Shown here: positions 10,001 to 21,030 of the stretch, piece by piece
Layout of the letters: every line of letters starts with the position of its first letter
How positions within the stretch are numbered: position 1 is the first letter of the stretch
NCBI RefSeq assembly: GCF_050947875.1
Contig: NC_134568.1
Coordinates: forward strand, 255,840,055-255,904,054
DNA: 64,000 nt
DNA from: Dermacentor variabilis
Taxonomy: Eukaryota > Arthropoda > Arachnida > Ixodida > Ixodidae
Direction of reading: 5' to 3'
Notes under the pieces: model-generated
Seen by the model: only the letters and a program-made list of their open reading frames with translations
Database searches by the model: none
Told to the model about the DNA's origin: nothing
Program-made: the position numbers and the translations under genes

Positions 10001-11406
10001 CTCCTGGTAGCAATGATGTTGCCGTTGCAGGCCAGTGTTTCTATGAGCTATCTATTGCTGGTGAAAGATAGTGTGTGTTATTCTTTTCACTCACATGTAC
10101 AGTTAAAACTAATTCTAACGAAACCCAATTTTACAAAGTTCCCAATTTAGCAAAGAAATTTCCATTTCCTGACAGGCACCCATAGGGTTCAATGTTGTAA
10201 TCAACCCAAATTAACAAAACTTGTTCCGAACTTGATTTAACCAAGTTTTATGAAATAAATGAGTGAAGAAAGTGGCGATTTCTAATTTTGACATCGACAG
10301 GTTTTTATTTGAGCATGCACTCTAAGCTATCGCGTTAAAACATCTAGGCACCATGATCATAGTCCTAGCTTTATTTTGACAAGGCTGCACACCACACCCA
10401 TGTACGGAACAGTGGACTTAAAACCGCCTCGGTAGGGGTGGCGGTAGTTGCTTTCGTTATTTCAAGGTTTATGCACTAGATGGCTGGATTAGCAGCAAAT
10501 ACAATGCCACAGTAGCTTTTGCATGCTCCTACATTACAATCAATCAATCAATCAATCTTTATTATAAAAATAAGAGCATACAGTACAGGTAAATATGCAG
10601 GAGGTCCCCAGGTTACAAACCATTACAGTTTTAGATTTTGAAGGACTGAAAAATTCCTTTTTTGATTTTACGAACTGCTAAATATAACAAAATCATTCAA
10701 GCCTGGTCATCACTTTGTTAAATAGAGTTTTAACTGTGCATGCAAACATTAAACCTAAAATAATCTGGCCCACATAGTACAAAGTCAGTGCTAAAATAGC
10801 AAAGGGGGCATACAAGACAAGAAGCTTGTTACTGCCAGCTATGAACCATTTCCCTTGCCATTTATAGTAAGGGTCACTATGTCGAGTTCCTTCCACTTCA
10901 CTTTGTCAGTTGCCCACTCCTTCCTCAGCTGCTTGGTGCCAAAGTCTTCCTTGATATTCTCGAGTCAGTGGCCACCAGAGTGAATCATAACTGCTTTAAC
11001 ACTGATAGAGAATTTGTTCATTCACATTGTGTGCTGAAACCAACAGTTGCATCTTCGCGAGCCTTTGCTGCTGTTTCCTCGATTTTAACCATTATTTAGA
11101 TGCAGTTGTTTTGGACTATTTTTTTCCACTTCAAACATGAACCTTGATCAACTACCGTATATATGACAAAGCCATTCCTTCCCTGTAAGCTCATTGCTCC
11201 ATGGCAGTGGGCTGTTTGCATAAAACTTCAAATTGGGAAGATTAATACAGGATGTACATAATTCAAAGAGCAGAACAGGCAATTTTCTATTATGACGTTA
11301 CAAAAAAAATTCTAAATGATTCCATGTTTCCTTTACTCCTACTTACAATCATACATCAAGAAAATACTGCAGAGCAAACATATGGCCAGTTGCATGTGCT
11401 ATTATG
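7016..11406. other. Intergenic DNA between CMIP and PDCD5
   Basis: About 4.4 kb separate the CMIP first exon from the PDCD5 3' end; both genes are on the minus strand, so this holds the CMIP 5' flank and the PDCD5 downstream flank. The first ~550 bases (7016-7560) are richer in CG dinucleotides than the rest, as expected of a 5' UTR and promoter region, but I see no unambiguous TATA box. The remainder is A/T-rich with poly-A/T runs. The only recognised repeat is the LINE tail at 10539-10620. No convincing ORF. Confidence 0.5.
10539..10620 (-). repeat. LINE 3' tail fragment with (ATTG)n
   Basis: The plus strand shows CAATCAATCAATCAATC followed by TTTATTATAAAAATAAGA and GGAGGTCCCCAGG; on the minus strand this is a LINE 3' UTR with an AATAAAGA polyadenylation-like motif ending in a tandem ATTG tail, a form typical of CR1/L2-like elements. 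No coding part remains and no target-site duplication was found. Confidence 0.5.
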
Positions 11407-11452
11407 TTTATTAGAGAGATGAGATGTCAAATCTTGTACAAAAATCTTTATT
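11407..11452 (-). promoter_or_regulatory. PDCD5: PDCD5 polyadenylation signals
   Basis: Two AATAAA hexamers on the minus strand lie just beyond the PDCD5 stop codon: one at 11452-11447, only 6 nt after it, and one at 11412-11407. The second is the more likely signal, because the first would leave a very short 3' UTR. The cleavage site was not located. Confidence 0.6.
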
Positions 11453-11458
11453 CTTGCC

Positions 11459-11503
11459 TTAATATTCTTCATCAGAGTCCATGCCAGCCCTGCGCCTGTC
11501 AAA
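11459..11503 (-). CDS. PDCD5: PDCD5 orthologue, coding exon 5 (C-terminus and stop)
   Basis: A 45-nt terminal coding exon giving FDRRRAGMDSDEEY and TAA (11461-11459). The acceptor is TTTTTTCATTGCAG ending at 11504. The acidic MDSDE tail after a basic RR patch is the hallmark C-terminus of PDCD5 proteins (human ends in an MDSDED-type tail). It follows exon 4 in phase 0. The mRNA would continue to the AATAAA signals at 11452-11407. Confidence 0.95.
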   Translation of the reverse strand, partial: FDRRRAGMDSDEEY

Positions 11504-11639
11504 CTGCAATGAAAAAATAAACACCACCTCTGTATCAACAAAATTCTTATACTGCATCCTGTAAAACTAAGACTAGTAACAGTGCAATCACACAAAATGA
11601 CTAGAAATAATATGCAGCACCTTTAATTTGATAACTCAG

Positions 11640-11766
11640 TCAAATTGACGTTGTGTTAGCAGGCGGATATACCAGCTTAATCGCCTGCAGGTTCTGAATG
11701 TCGCCATGCGCTGGGCAATTATCAATGACGAACAGAACATTACAACCCACGGCCGTAAACTTGCTT
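11640..11766 (-). repeat. Detached Tigger transposase fragment
   Basis: This ~127-bp segment is about 90% identical by eye to 12645-12770 inside the Tigger element and encodes the same catalytic block on the minus strand (NVLFVIDNCPAHGDI...PPANTTS). It lies just outside the left end of that element (11882). Its ends have no inverted repeats. It is either the remains of a second Tigger copy or a segmental duplication from the neighbour. Confidence 0.75.
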
Positions 11767-11881
11767 GATACCTCCTAGTTACTGTCACGGCTGGGCAAAG
11801 ATACTTTGCAAATGTATCATGATACATATACAAGTGAATTAGTTTATCCATTACAATACCTCCCATATGTATATTAAGATG

Positions 11882-13924
11882 CATTAAAACCTCGTAATTG
11901 GAAGGCCTCGGGACAGAGAGAAATACCCAGATTAAGTGGGATTCCCAATGATTCCAAACGACGCGAAAGCAAAGAAATCAGCCAGGAAACGTAATACATG
12001 GGTGGCACATTTTATTGTTGTATGTCCACCTACTTGGAAAAAAGTTCTTCAATGCGAGACTGACACTTTCGGTAATTTGCTGCACTAAAAGTCATGTTTT
12101 CAAGCCAATCAACCAGGCGTAACAACTCAGCCTCACAACTGTTGTATTCAACGATGCTGCGTACAACACTCAGTGCATCGATCACTTCCGCCAAAGAAGG
12201 CGCTTGGGTGGGCTCATCATCGCTGTCTTCAACGCTGATGGCCGAGTCGGTTCTTCTAGCAGCGATCTCGCTGTCTAGGTCAGTGTAGCATGTAGGAACT
12301 GTGCTCTCGATATTCATGTAATCGGAGAAGCCGATTGAACTGCACTCTTAATCCTCGGTGTGTAAGATCTCATATCGAGTGCAAAGTGCCTCCCCTTCCT
12401 CATCAAATGGGCAAGTGACAGCACAGTCAGCTGAGGTGGTGGTGGCAACTTCCTTCGCAACTCCGGCGTGCTCAAAACACCGTCGAATAACCGTGACCTC
12501 CACTTGCCTCCGCGCGTGAACAATGAGGCATATTGCACCGAGGAGGTCAATGGCATGCTCCTTGCCGTTACCGTAGCAAAGGAGTATCCGCTTCAACAAA
12601 TTGTAGCGATATATCTTTGTGTGAAATATAACCATCGGCTGCGATAGTGACGTCGTGTTAGCAGGCGAAAATACCAGCTTAATTTCCTGTAGGTTCTCAA
12701 TGTCGCCATGCGCTGGGCAATTATCAATGACGAACAGAACATTACACCCCACGGCCGCAAACTTGCGGTTAAGGTGCCGCACATACTCTTAAAAAATTGT
12801 TCCTGTCATCCAAGCTTTCTTGTCGTTCTTGTAAATTAGGTCGTCCTTGAGTGGCAGTCGTGCATTTCTAAAACAACGTGGCTTCTCTGCCTTGCCAACA
12901 ACAAGCATGGCAGTTTGTGCTCACTGCACATGTCCGCACTGAACAAAACAGTCATTCTGTCTTTGTTCTGTTTCCACCCATTAATATCTGCCTCCTTCAC
13001 AGCGAACGTCTTCGTAGACAGCATTTTGTAGAATAAAGCAGCCTCATCAAGATTGTACACGTCTGCTGCTTTGTACTTGGCAAGTATTGGAATCAAGGTG
13101 TGCTGCTTCCAGCCGTCGACAACACTTTGGTCCGCGCTGCCACTCTCACCGCAAACAGTAACGAACATTAAAGTGTTGCGATCCTTGAAGCAACAGAACC
13201 ACCCATTGCTGCATTTAAACTTGGTATGGCCAAGTTGCAGCACCAGCTGGTTAGCTTTCTCCCACAAAACGGTCCTGTTGACAGGAAGGTGGGCTGCATT
13301 CGCTTTCTGCAGCCAAGCAATCAAGGCAGCTTCGACATTAGCATATGTAGGAGTGCGTATTCGTGTACGCTTTGCCGAGTGCATCTTGCTGTACGCGTTG
13401 AGTATTTTCTGCTTGTTCTTGATGATGTTACACAGTGCTGACAAGGGCACTCGGTGTTTTTTGGCGAGACCAGTTTTTGATGCCATTGACTTGCTGGCCT
13501 CTTCAATCAAACAAACCTTTTCTTGGAGTGACAAACTCTAGTACTTTGACATCTTGTGAGCGCACCACAGTTAAACAATTCACAATGAAAAAGGCGCAGT
13601 CGCAGACAAACACAGCACAATGTTTGCCAATTGAGATCCAACTGACCAGACCAAACAAGACCCACAAAGCTGAAAAAGCATCACCTTCGAGATCCGTTCT
13701 TAAAGAAACTGTGTAGATTTTAATTTAGTTGAAGCCTCCGAGATTGGCAACTCCTACTGCATAGCTCGGAATCCGCGGCCAAGTATGCAAATTAACTGGG
13801 AAGCGGCAGATTGGCTGCACCAATTATGCGGTTAAATATACATGTAAAAATTCAGGACCGCACATATAATACTACTTATCCAGGATTCCCAATTAGCCGA
13901 GTACTAATTACCAAGGTTCTACTG
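11882..13924 (-). mobile_element. Tigger (pogo/Tc1-mariner superfamily) transposon, dead
   Basis: The element lies in PDCD5 intron 4. The left end CATTAAAACCTCG-TAATTGG and the right end, read inward on the minus strand, CAGTAGAACCTTGGTAATTAG are degraded inverted repeats like the Tigger terminus CAGTAGAACCTCG. The right flank is TA (13925-13926), the left is TG, presumably a mutated TA. Subterminal GGGATTCCC-like sequence recurs on both sides. At ~2.04 kb the length is that of an autonomous element with one transposase gene, which is broken. Confidence 0.85.
12030..13552 (-). pseudogene. Tigger transposase pseudogene
   Basis: The original start appears to be the ATG at 13552, followed four codons later by an in-frame TAG (13540-13538). 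The next part (LQEKVCLIEEASKS...) is the CENP-B-like helix-turn-helix, followed by a second DNA-binding domain (AALIAWLQKANAAHLPVNRT). The first catalytic Asp is in VYNLDEAALFYK, the second in LFVIDNCPAHGD. The third, normally in a P(L/M)DQGVI motif, is missing: the sequence reads SLSQPMVIFHTK, consistent with an in-frame loss of nine bases. A frameshift or stop lies near 12790-12840, and a further one separates the acidic C-terminal part (12030-12317). Not functional. Confidence 0.85.
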
Positions 13925-13926
13925 TA

Positions 13927-15310
13927 CTTTAATACATTAATCTCTCATTATAGCTCCCTTGCAAAGGTTGCTGCAAGTTTACAGGTGTTTACTTACAAAT
14001 TTCTCATCCGCTAGCAGATATCCTTTCTTTCAAATCCCAAATTTCAAATGCAGCTGATAAAAACAAGATTTATTTGTCTTGGAGTGAAGTAATGGAGTGA
14101 AGCGATGTAAACCTTTGAAGTGATGTACCATTGAAAACAGTTTGCTCATTTTTTTAAAAAATTCCATAGACAGAAATGGCACTGTACATTTAAAATTAAG
14201 GTGCATGTTAATGCGTGAAAAATCCCACGGTAATGGCTAAAAAAGCCTCATACCCTGGCACCATAATACATCCAGAGTAAGCCCTGTTTCGAGCTCATTG
14301 GTGGTGTCGAAGCAACATCCTGCATATGGTTTCTGTATCCTATGCTAATTAATCAATGCATGGATCACGTTATGAGAATGTACTTTTCAGTGTGATGGAA
14401 CGAATGAATGAAGAGAGCCTAATTTTGAGCTCTGTATATACATCTGTTGTAACTTCTACTTTAATACTATCATGAATAAACTGATTCTGCTCCTTAACCG
14501 CGACAGATAAGATATCGAAACGGGGTTTTCTCTGTTCATACATCCAATAAGGGTACTGTGAACCAACCGCAGCCCTTTTGAGTTTCTCTGCTTTAACTGA
14601 TTTACATCATGCCAAAGTGTGAATTTTCATTACTAAACTTGGTTACACATCCCAATGTTGTGCTTTGGCTTTCACAGACACCATAATGGAGGGCTCCCAG
14701 ATAACTGATCACTCGGGTCCATCAATATGTGCCACAACCTCCATACATGTGTATCTTTGCGATTTGCCTAAATAACAATGCATGTTTATAACCTTACTTT
14801 TTCAATATGAAAACTACAGCAGTTTGGGGTAACTGGTTGAAAAAGAGACAGAGACCCAATTTGGCCACTTGCCTGTTTCGATGGGTAATGGTTTATCAAT
14901 GGCGTGTCTTTAAAATTGCAGTAAAGTTCTATGCTGAAAAGTTGCAAATATTGCTTGTGATGCAAGCATAAATAAAATAAAAAGTTTATTGGACACATGC
15001 ACATCTTTCTCCAAAGCCTGGTGACTCTTCTCATCACCACTACCATAACTTTAAAAGAAAATCCGCTGTTAAGCAAAATTTATAATACAAGCAAATACAT
15101 GATATAATTTCTAATGTTGCTCCATAAGTAAGTATCACCAAGACTAAGTGAAACAAAACATTTAGTGAACTGCTTTTACTTTATATATAGTAGCTTTGAT
15201 AAAACGGGCCTCTGACAGCTGTACAAAATGATTTTACATATTTCACAAATTACATGTCAGATGTCAAGTGAACAAATATAGGTCAAAATAAATGTACTAA
15301 TAAAACCTAC
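13927..15310. other. PDCD5: PDCD5 intron 4, unassigned part
   Basis: A/T-rich intronic sequence with no recognisable ORF or shared repeat. A short A-rich stretch with AATAAA occurs near 14970 on the minus strand, but it is inside the intron and has no coding partner. The exon 4 donor GTAGGT is at 15310-15305. Confidence 0.5.
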
Positions 15311-15382
15311 CTTCACGGTAGTTTTTTTTTGTGTTTGCTCACTGACTCTTTCCAAAAGGTTGATAAGGCTGGATTCTTGAAG
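15311..15382 (-). CDS. PDCD5: PDCD5 orthologue, coding exon 4
   Basis: A 72-nt exon encoding 24 residues, LQESSLINLLERVSEQTQKK then TTVK. The acceptor TTTTCATCATTGCAG ends at 15383, and GTAGGT follows at 15310. The sequence aligns with the conserved helix of PDCD5 that ends in the Q-T-x-K-x-TTVKF motif; the F comes from exon 5. Phase 0 at both ends. A run of nine A encodes QKK and could be prone to slippage, but the frame is intact as read. Confidence 0.95.
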
Positions 15383-15744
15383 CTGCAATGATGAAAATGC
15401 ATTTGGTTCACAATCTCTTTTTTTGAGGCTAGTTGGCAGACACCTATGAAACTAAAGTTGCTGCACAAAAACATGTGGGCAGAAGCAAAGAAAACAAACA
15501 AACTCGGACAGGAACAGACACTCCACCCTGTCTGAAGTGACTATGCTATGTACCATTTGTGTTTGCTTCTTTGACTCCATCCGTGCATTTTTTGACGAGC
15601 AAGTTGAGCCTCATGGCCAAATCCTAGATTTACTTGATGAACCACCCCCCCCCCCCCACCAAGTGACAATAAACCAACACAGCACATCTCAATGCACCTT
15701 TACAATAACCACAGCCAGGAACAGCACCAGATGGAGCAATTAAT

Positions 15745-15870
15745 CAATTATGGGGTTTTACGTGCCAAAACCACTTTTTGTTTATGAGCACACCGTAGTG
15801 GAGGACTCCGGAAATTTCGACCACCTGGGGTTCTTTAACGTGCACCTAAATCTAAGCACACGGGTGTTCC
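15745..15870 (-). repeat. Ruka-like SINE, 3' half
   Basis: On the plus strand this reads ATGGGGTTTTACGTGCCAAA through GGACTCCGGAAATTTCGACC and CACGTTAAAG in reverse complement, matching the 3' body of the SINE at 35879-36110. The similarity stops at CGGGTGTT, so the tRNA-like head is missing (5' truncation). It lies in PDCD5 intron 3. Confidence 0.8.
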
Positions 15871-17309
15871 AGAGGGAGGAAGGAGGTGGTGGACACCCTC
15901 CCCCCAAATAATGTTACTAGCCCTATAGGGTGCGAAAGCCCAGTGCTGTCGTTTTTGCATAGCAAAATTGAACTACGTGACCTTGCTACACCTTGGTAGT
16001 GCATGCATGACTTGGAGTGACGTAATTTAGCTTTTTTAGAGCGCAGCTCTTAGGCACCCGTTCATGCAGCAAGCGTCGTCTGCGTAACCGAGCGAACGAG
16101 CACAGCAAAAGATGAAGATAAATGCAGAGCGCAGCAGGGATGAAAAATGTGAGGAGGAAAGTGGAGGGGAGGGTGCAGCAGAACCACGAGGTGGAAAGCA
16201 GAATAGAGTATGGCGAAAGCGTGAGAATAAAAGCATAGTGCGGCAACAATGGCTACAAGATGGTACCAGAGTAGCGCGCATCGCCTGGGAGGTCTGTCGG
16301 TGGTGGCTGCTGTGTACCATGCCCATGCATCACCCATGTGCTGGCTCTCACAATCTACAGATTAGCAAGGCAGTCGCGCTGCACTTCACTCCATTTGCAA
16401 CATGCCACATGGGACAGATTGTCTGCACCAGCAAATATATCGCGAAATGAAAACATGTATAGGGCTGCGTTCAAATTTCGCATTAGGGAGTATCGTAATC
16501 GTAAGTGGATTTTTTGTTCTTTTTAATATACAAACGGCACCCCTGATTATTGACTCTCCCTAACTACCGCTTAGCAATGAAAAAGCTTATTTTCGAGCCT
16601 TCAGAATGCTTCATTTTAACATCAAGGGGCTCATCTCGAAGTACTCAGTCAATTTTGAGACACACTTTCATTTTGGTCAGTGTTTGTATAGAGCCCAGTT
16701 AGAGGCTCTGTGCTGAGCAAATTTAAACTGTCTTGAGCTTTTATCACGATCCTGAACATGGTACATACATAGTTACAAATCTATACCCAAGCAGTAATTT
16801 TAGGCATGCACATTACAGTTTCACGATGCCTTATTTTCTCTCCTGGTGCTCACTTTATTAAGAGCAGAAAACTATAGCAAGACTTCCCCTCCGTGTCATT
16901 TAGTGCAGAGAAACATGAGCCATACATGACTACCCGGCACAGTCTGCTGCCTATCTGCTAGATGAGACGCTCATCCCAAAGGCTAACAGTATTTTGCATT
17001 AAGTGACAGACTTGACCAAGGTTCCACGAAATATTATAGGGACAGTCTTGTTGCAGCTAAAAGAGGTGTATAAAAGGTGCTGCAACACAGAATTATGTAG
17101 ATATGAAACAGCATATAACAGTGGACAGCTGAACGTTACTGGCTGTGTCTGACAAATGGGCGACTCCTTTCTCTTATCAGAATTACCATCAAGAGTCAGC
17201 TCTCATCATTCTGTACATTTATAGCGCTGTTTTAAAAGCAACCTACTATGTTTTAATGATCACTCAGTTTGTGGAGAAACTAGTAGGCTTGCCAATGCTT
17301 GCAAAATAT
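15871..17309. other. PDCD5: PDCD5 intron 3, unassigned part left of the gypsy element
   Basis: No recognised gene. An open frame of 112 codons at 16112-16450 (plus) is Arg/Glu-rich with no identifiable domain, and its codons overlap equally long open frames on the other strand, so I do not call it. The section around 16030-16280 is more GC- and CG-rich than its surroundings and could be an unrecognised repeat. Confidence 0.4.
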
Positions 17310-17454
17310 TGTTACGAAAGATGTTTATTTACACGATGAAACGAGGTCCAGGAGGAAGCCACAGGCAAGGCCCAGCCAGGCGCAGAGTACCCCGAGATCA
17401 CGCACGAGCACTTTACTTCTTCTTTCTCTGCCTCAACCACGCAGTGCTGCGACA
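17310..17454 (-). repeat. 3' LTR of the gypsy element
   Basis: This 145-bp LTR starts TGTTACGAAAGATG and ends TGCTGCGACA on the plus strand (TG...CA), and matches 22327-22470. Such short LTRs are unusual for Ty3/gypsy. Directly inside it on the element strand is the polypurine tract. No obvious AATAAA was found. Confidence 0.9.
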
Positions 17455-17489
17455 TTTTCCCCAGGGGCAGACAAAGCTCGCTGAGCGAG

Positions 17490-18386
17490 TTAAAGGGACC
17501 TGCGATGGTATTGCTTGAGTCTGGCCACGTGAACAACTTGCGTCGCACGTGAGCGCTGATTACTTGTCACTTTGGCAACAACATAGTTCATATCACTCAA
17601 GCGACTGAGTATAACAAATGGTCCCGCGTAAATGGCGAGAAACTTGCGGTACAATCCCTTTTTGCGAAAAGGTGTCCACAACCAAAAATTATCACCGTGA
17701 GTAAAGCTGACTGGGATATGCCGCGCATCGTAGCAAATCTTGCTGTTGCCTTGTGAGGACAACGTCCTAAGATGCGCCAGTCGACGTGCTTCTTCAGCAT
17801 GACACAGAGTTTTGGCGATTGAAGGACCTTCTTGACACGATAAAGGTAGACTAGTGTCCAGAAAGCTCTGGGGAGCGTGTGCGTACAGCATAAAGAACGG
17901 CGCATATCCAGTAACTTCGTGCTTTGCACTATTGTATGCGTATGCTACAAAAGGTAAGACGGCGTCCCAATTTTTGTGGTCAGCAGCGACATACATTGAT
18001 AACATGTTGGTAAGGGCTCGATTCGTCCGCTCCGTGAGGCCATTGGTTTGCGGGTGGTAAGGAGTGGAATGACGATATACAGAACCATCAAGCCGTAAAA
18101 GTTCTTCAACAACGTCGGCAAATTGCCATCCACGGCCACTGATGACAACCCGTGGAGCACCGTGACGGAGTATGACGTGATGGAACAAAAATGAAGAGAC
18201 ATCTGCTGCAGTGGCAGATGGAAGTGCTGCCGTTTCCATGTAGCAAGTAAGATAATCTACACATACTATAATCCAGCGGTAACCAGCTGACGCTTTTGGG
18301 AGCAGGCTGAGCAAGTCGATGCTGACTTTTTCAAAGGGTAATGCCGGTGGCCTAACTAGTTGCAAATAGCCTGCTGGAGCCGTCAT
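17490..18386 (-). pseudogene. Gypsy integrase (catalytic core and C-terminus)
   Basis: This 298-codon open frame has the integrase core: the first Asp in KVSIDLLSLLP, the YHPQTNGLTERTNR segment with the catalytic Glu, and a GPF-x-V-like C-terminal stretch (YAGPFVILSRLSDMNY). The second catalytic Asp, normally in an ISDRG motif, reads VVISGRGWQF here, an Asp-to-Gly change by one transition (GAC to GGC). The zinc-binding HHCC part upstream (HDDITSGHLG and CTVCQRHKQ at 18383-18550) is split from the core by a frameshift. Hence an intact-looking but catalytically dead enzyme. Confidence 0.9.
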
Positions 18387-18801
18387 CGTTTGCTTGTGGC
18401 GCTGGCAAACAGTACAGCTGGCGACATACTGTTTCGTTGTTTTCCAGAAAATCTCTGGCGAAGTCGGTGTAGTGTACGTGTGAAGCCAAGGTGCCCGGAT
18501 GTGATATCGTCATGCATGGAAAAAAGGACAGCAGGGTGCAGGTTTTCGGGCACAACTAGAAGCAATGGAGGACCATCAGCCGAGTAATTGTTTTTTGTAT
18601 AGCAAACCATTACAAAAAGTAAACGGTGTTGTTCCTGCTGGCTCACGTGCAGCTGCCCGTAGGAATTTCAAGGTAGGGTTGCAACGTTGCTCGCCCTCGA
18701 AGGTACTCAGGTCTGGAAAGTCGGAAGAGATGGAAATTAGGTAGTCATCGAAGTCATCATCGTCAGTGTTAGTGTGTGGCTAACGGAGACGGGATAGGCA
18801 A

Positions 18802-19347
18802 TCAGCATCCGCTTGACATCGTCCGCTCTTGTAGTCGACAGAAGAGCTGTACTCTTGAAGGCGCAAAGCCCAGCGGGCCAACCGGCCAGCAGGCCAATCG
18901 GCCAGATGGGTCACGCAGCCCAATGAGCCAACAGAGTGAATGACGGTCAGTCACTATCGTGAATGTGCGGCCGTGTAGATATGGACGGAACTTCTGAATG
19001 GCAAAGATGACTGCTAGACACACGAGTTCAGTAACGGTGTAGTTTTTCTCCACTTTTGTAAGTGTCCGACTAGCATAGGCAATGACATGCTGACGGCCAC
19101 CGCAGATCTGAACAAGCACAGCGCCAACACCCCCACTGCTGGCATCAGTATGCAGCTCAGTTGACGCCTCCGGATCAAAATGCCGCAGAACCGGTCCAGA
19201 AGCCAACAAAAATTTCAGTTGTTCGAACGCTGATTCGCAGTCAGCAGTCCACAAGTATGGGGTGCCTTTGTGAAGGAGAGACATGAGTGGAGAGGCAAGC
19301 TGTGCGAAATTCTTGATAAAGCGCCGGAAATATGAGCAAAGGCCCAA
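18802..19347 (-). pseudogene. Gypsy RNase H domain
   Basis: GLCSYFRRFIKNFAQLASPL is the connection between RT thumb and RNase H; it is followed by the RNase H catalytic region TELHTDASSGGVGAVL (first Asp), the TELVCLAVIFAIQKFRPYL block with Glu, and the [13 protein letters not shown] block with Asp. The frame is separated from the RT by an in-frame TGA (KDL-stop-SFLGLC), most simply a CGA-to-TGA transition. The end of the domain is disordered by a small duplication-like run ([12 protein letters not shown]). Confidence 0.85.
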
Positions 19348-19353
19348 AAAGCT

Positions 19354-19881
19354 TCACAGGTCTTTCACCGTGTGTGACTGTTGGAAGTCGCAAACCACTG
19401 CTATCTTTTCAGGGTCTGGTCGTATGCCATCTTTATCGACCAGAAAGCCTGGTACGAGGGCTTGACAGTCACCGAAATGACATTTCGAGTTTAAAATAAG
19501 GCCAGCTTGTTGGATACAGTCAAGAACGACTGACAGGTGCTGATTGTGCTCGTGAAATGTCCGGCCGCAGATAATGACGTCGTCTAAATAGCACATGCAA
19601 ATTTCCCATTTGAATCCGCAGAGCACGGTATCCAGAAATCGCTTGAATGTCGCTAGAATGTTGCATAAGCCAAAGGGCATAACGTTGAACTCAAACAGAC
19701 TGTCAGGTGTCACAAAGGCTGTCTTCTTGTCTGAGGGGTGCATGGGAATTTGCCAATATCCTGACCGTAAATCAGCAGAAGAAAAATACAATGCGGAGTG
19801 GAGGCAATCGATGGCGTCGTCTATTCGTGGTAGGGGGTACACGCCTTTCCTTGTGACGGTGTTTAGGCGGCAATAGACCAC
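19354..19881 (-). pseudogene. Gypsy reverse transcriptase
   Basis: The block contains VYPLPRIDDAIDCLHSALYF, ADLRSGYWQIPMHPSDKKTA, FNVMPFGLCNILATF and the active-site CYLDDVIICG (YLDD), as in Ty3/gypsy RTs. The N-terminal part is separated upstream by stops near 19885-19900 (the region that should read as the RFCVDYRRLN motif is damaged) and it ends in a TGA. RT palm and fingers are well conserved. Confidence 0.9.
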
Positions 19882-20739
19882 AAAGAATCTCTATGAGTTG
19901 TCTTTTTTCTTGACTAGGATCACAGGAGCAGCCCAGTGGCTACATGATTCCTGGATCGCTCCTTTCTGTAACATTTCTTCGACCTGCTCGGCAATGACTT
20001 TTCTCTCTGAAGGTTAAATGCGATATGGCTTCTGACGAATTGGTGTCGCTTGCCCTGTATGGATGCAGTGTTGCATACGCGACGCCAGTGATGTATGGAA
20101 CGCTCGTTGGTCTTCAGCAAAATCAAACACTGTGGCGTAGCGAGCAAGCACTGCTTGAATCAGACACTGCTCACTAGAAGTCAGCAGAATTATCATGGCT
20201 GCAATCGGGGTTGGATTTTTTTTCGGCAGTTGACATTTCGACCGTTCCAACGCTGACAATGGCTTGTTCGTCAAAACTTGCCAGTTTAAGTTTTAGCGGA
20301 AATGTTATGGATTGGGTTGAAATGTTCACTGTCCACAAATGAGTACAACCATCAGTGGTGACAACGAGGGAGCAAGGGACTATCACATTTTTCTTGAGCG
20401 CGTTGTAATAATCGGGCTCGTTAAACCACAACAAGAACCCGTACGAGGGCGAGAAGTGTTGACAGATACAAACATTGCAGTCTCACGGGGCAAACACACA
20501 TCTTGCAACATGGAGAAAACGTCCATGGCATCACTGGTGTTATCTGTCATTGAAGTTCACGCGTCGCGGCGAAAAGAAATCGCGCCAGCACCACAATCCG
20601 AAGTCGCCCCCCACTCATGCAAGAAATCAATTCCTAAAATAATGTAATGCATTGTACGTGCAAGCACAGTAAATTCACTTCAAACTGTCTGGTCCCCTAT
20701 CACAGCTGAAACAGAACAGACCCTAAGCGGGCAGAACAT

Positions 20740-20967
20740 TTAAACGCCAACTCCGCAAAAGGTAGCGTTCCGATCCCAAGAAAACATAACTTTTTGTCCA
20801 AGATGATTTTTGAAGGACAGGCTCATAACAGAAACTGCAGCCCCGGTATCAACTAAAGTAAAAGCACTCACATTTTCAACTGAAACACACTTTGTTTTTA
20901 AACAATTTTGCATAAGGGGGTCTTGATGAAGATCAATATATTGCGACCTCACCCCTGTCGGTCGCAC
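20740..20967 (-). pseudogene. Gypsy retropepsin-like protease
   Basis: FTLVDTGAAVSVMSLSF carries the D-T-G-A active-site motif of retroviral-type aspartic proteases. The frame is short (75 codons) and bounded by stops; between it and the RT lie degraded linker frames at 20014-20434. The catalytic Asp is kept. Confidence 0.8.
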
Positions 20968-21030
20968 CAGCTAGTTTCCCAGTGGCGGCAGTGACAATGA
21001 GCGACGACGAGGTGACGGAGAGCGCGGTTG

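Noticed and set aside
10545..10558. CRISPR-like or functional short tandem array (CAATCAATCAATCAATC)
   Set aside because: It is a LINE 3' tail; no spacers, and the source is a eukaryotic genome.
14786..15076. Possible alternative PDCD5 exon with a splice-acceptor-like TTTTCTTTTAAAG and AATAAA
   Set aside because: The PDCD5 protein is complete without it, and the encoded peptide shows no similarity to the family.
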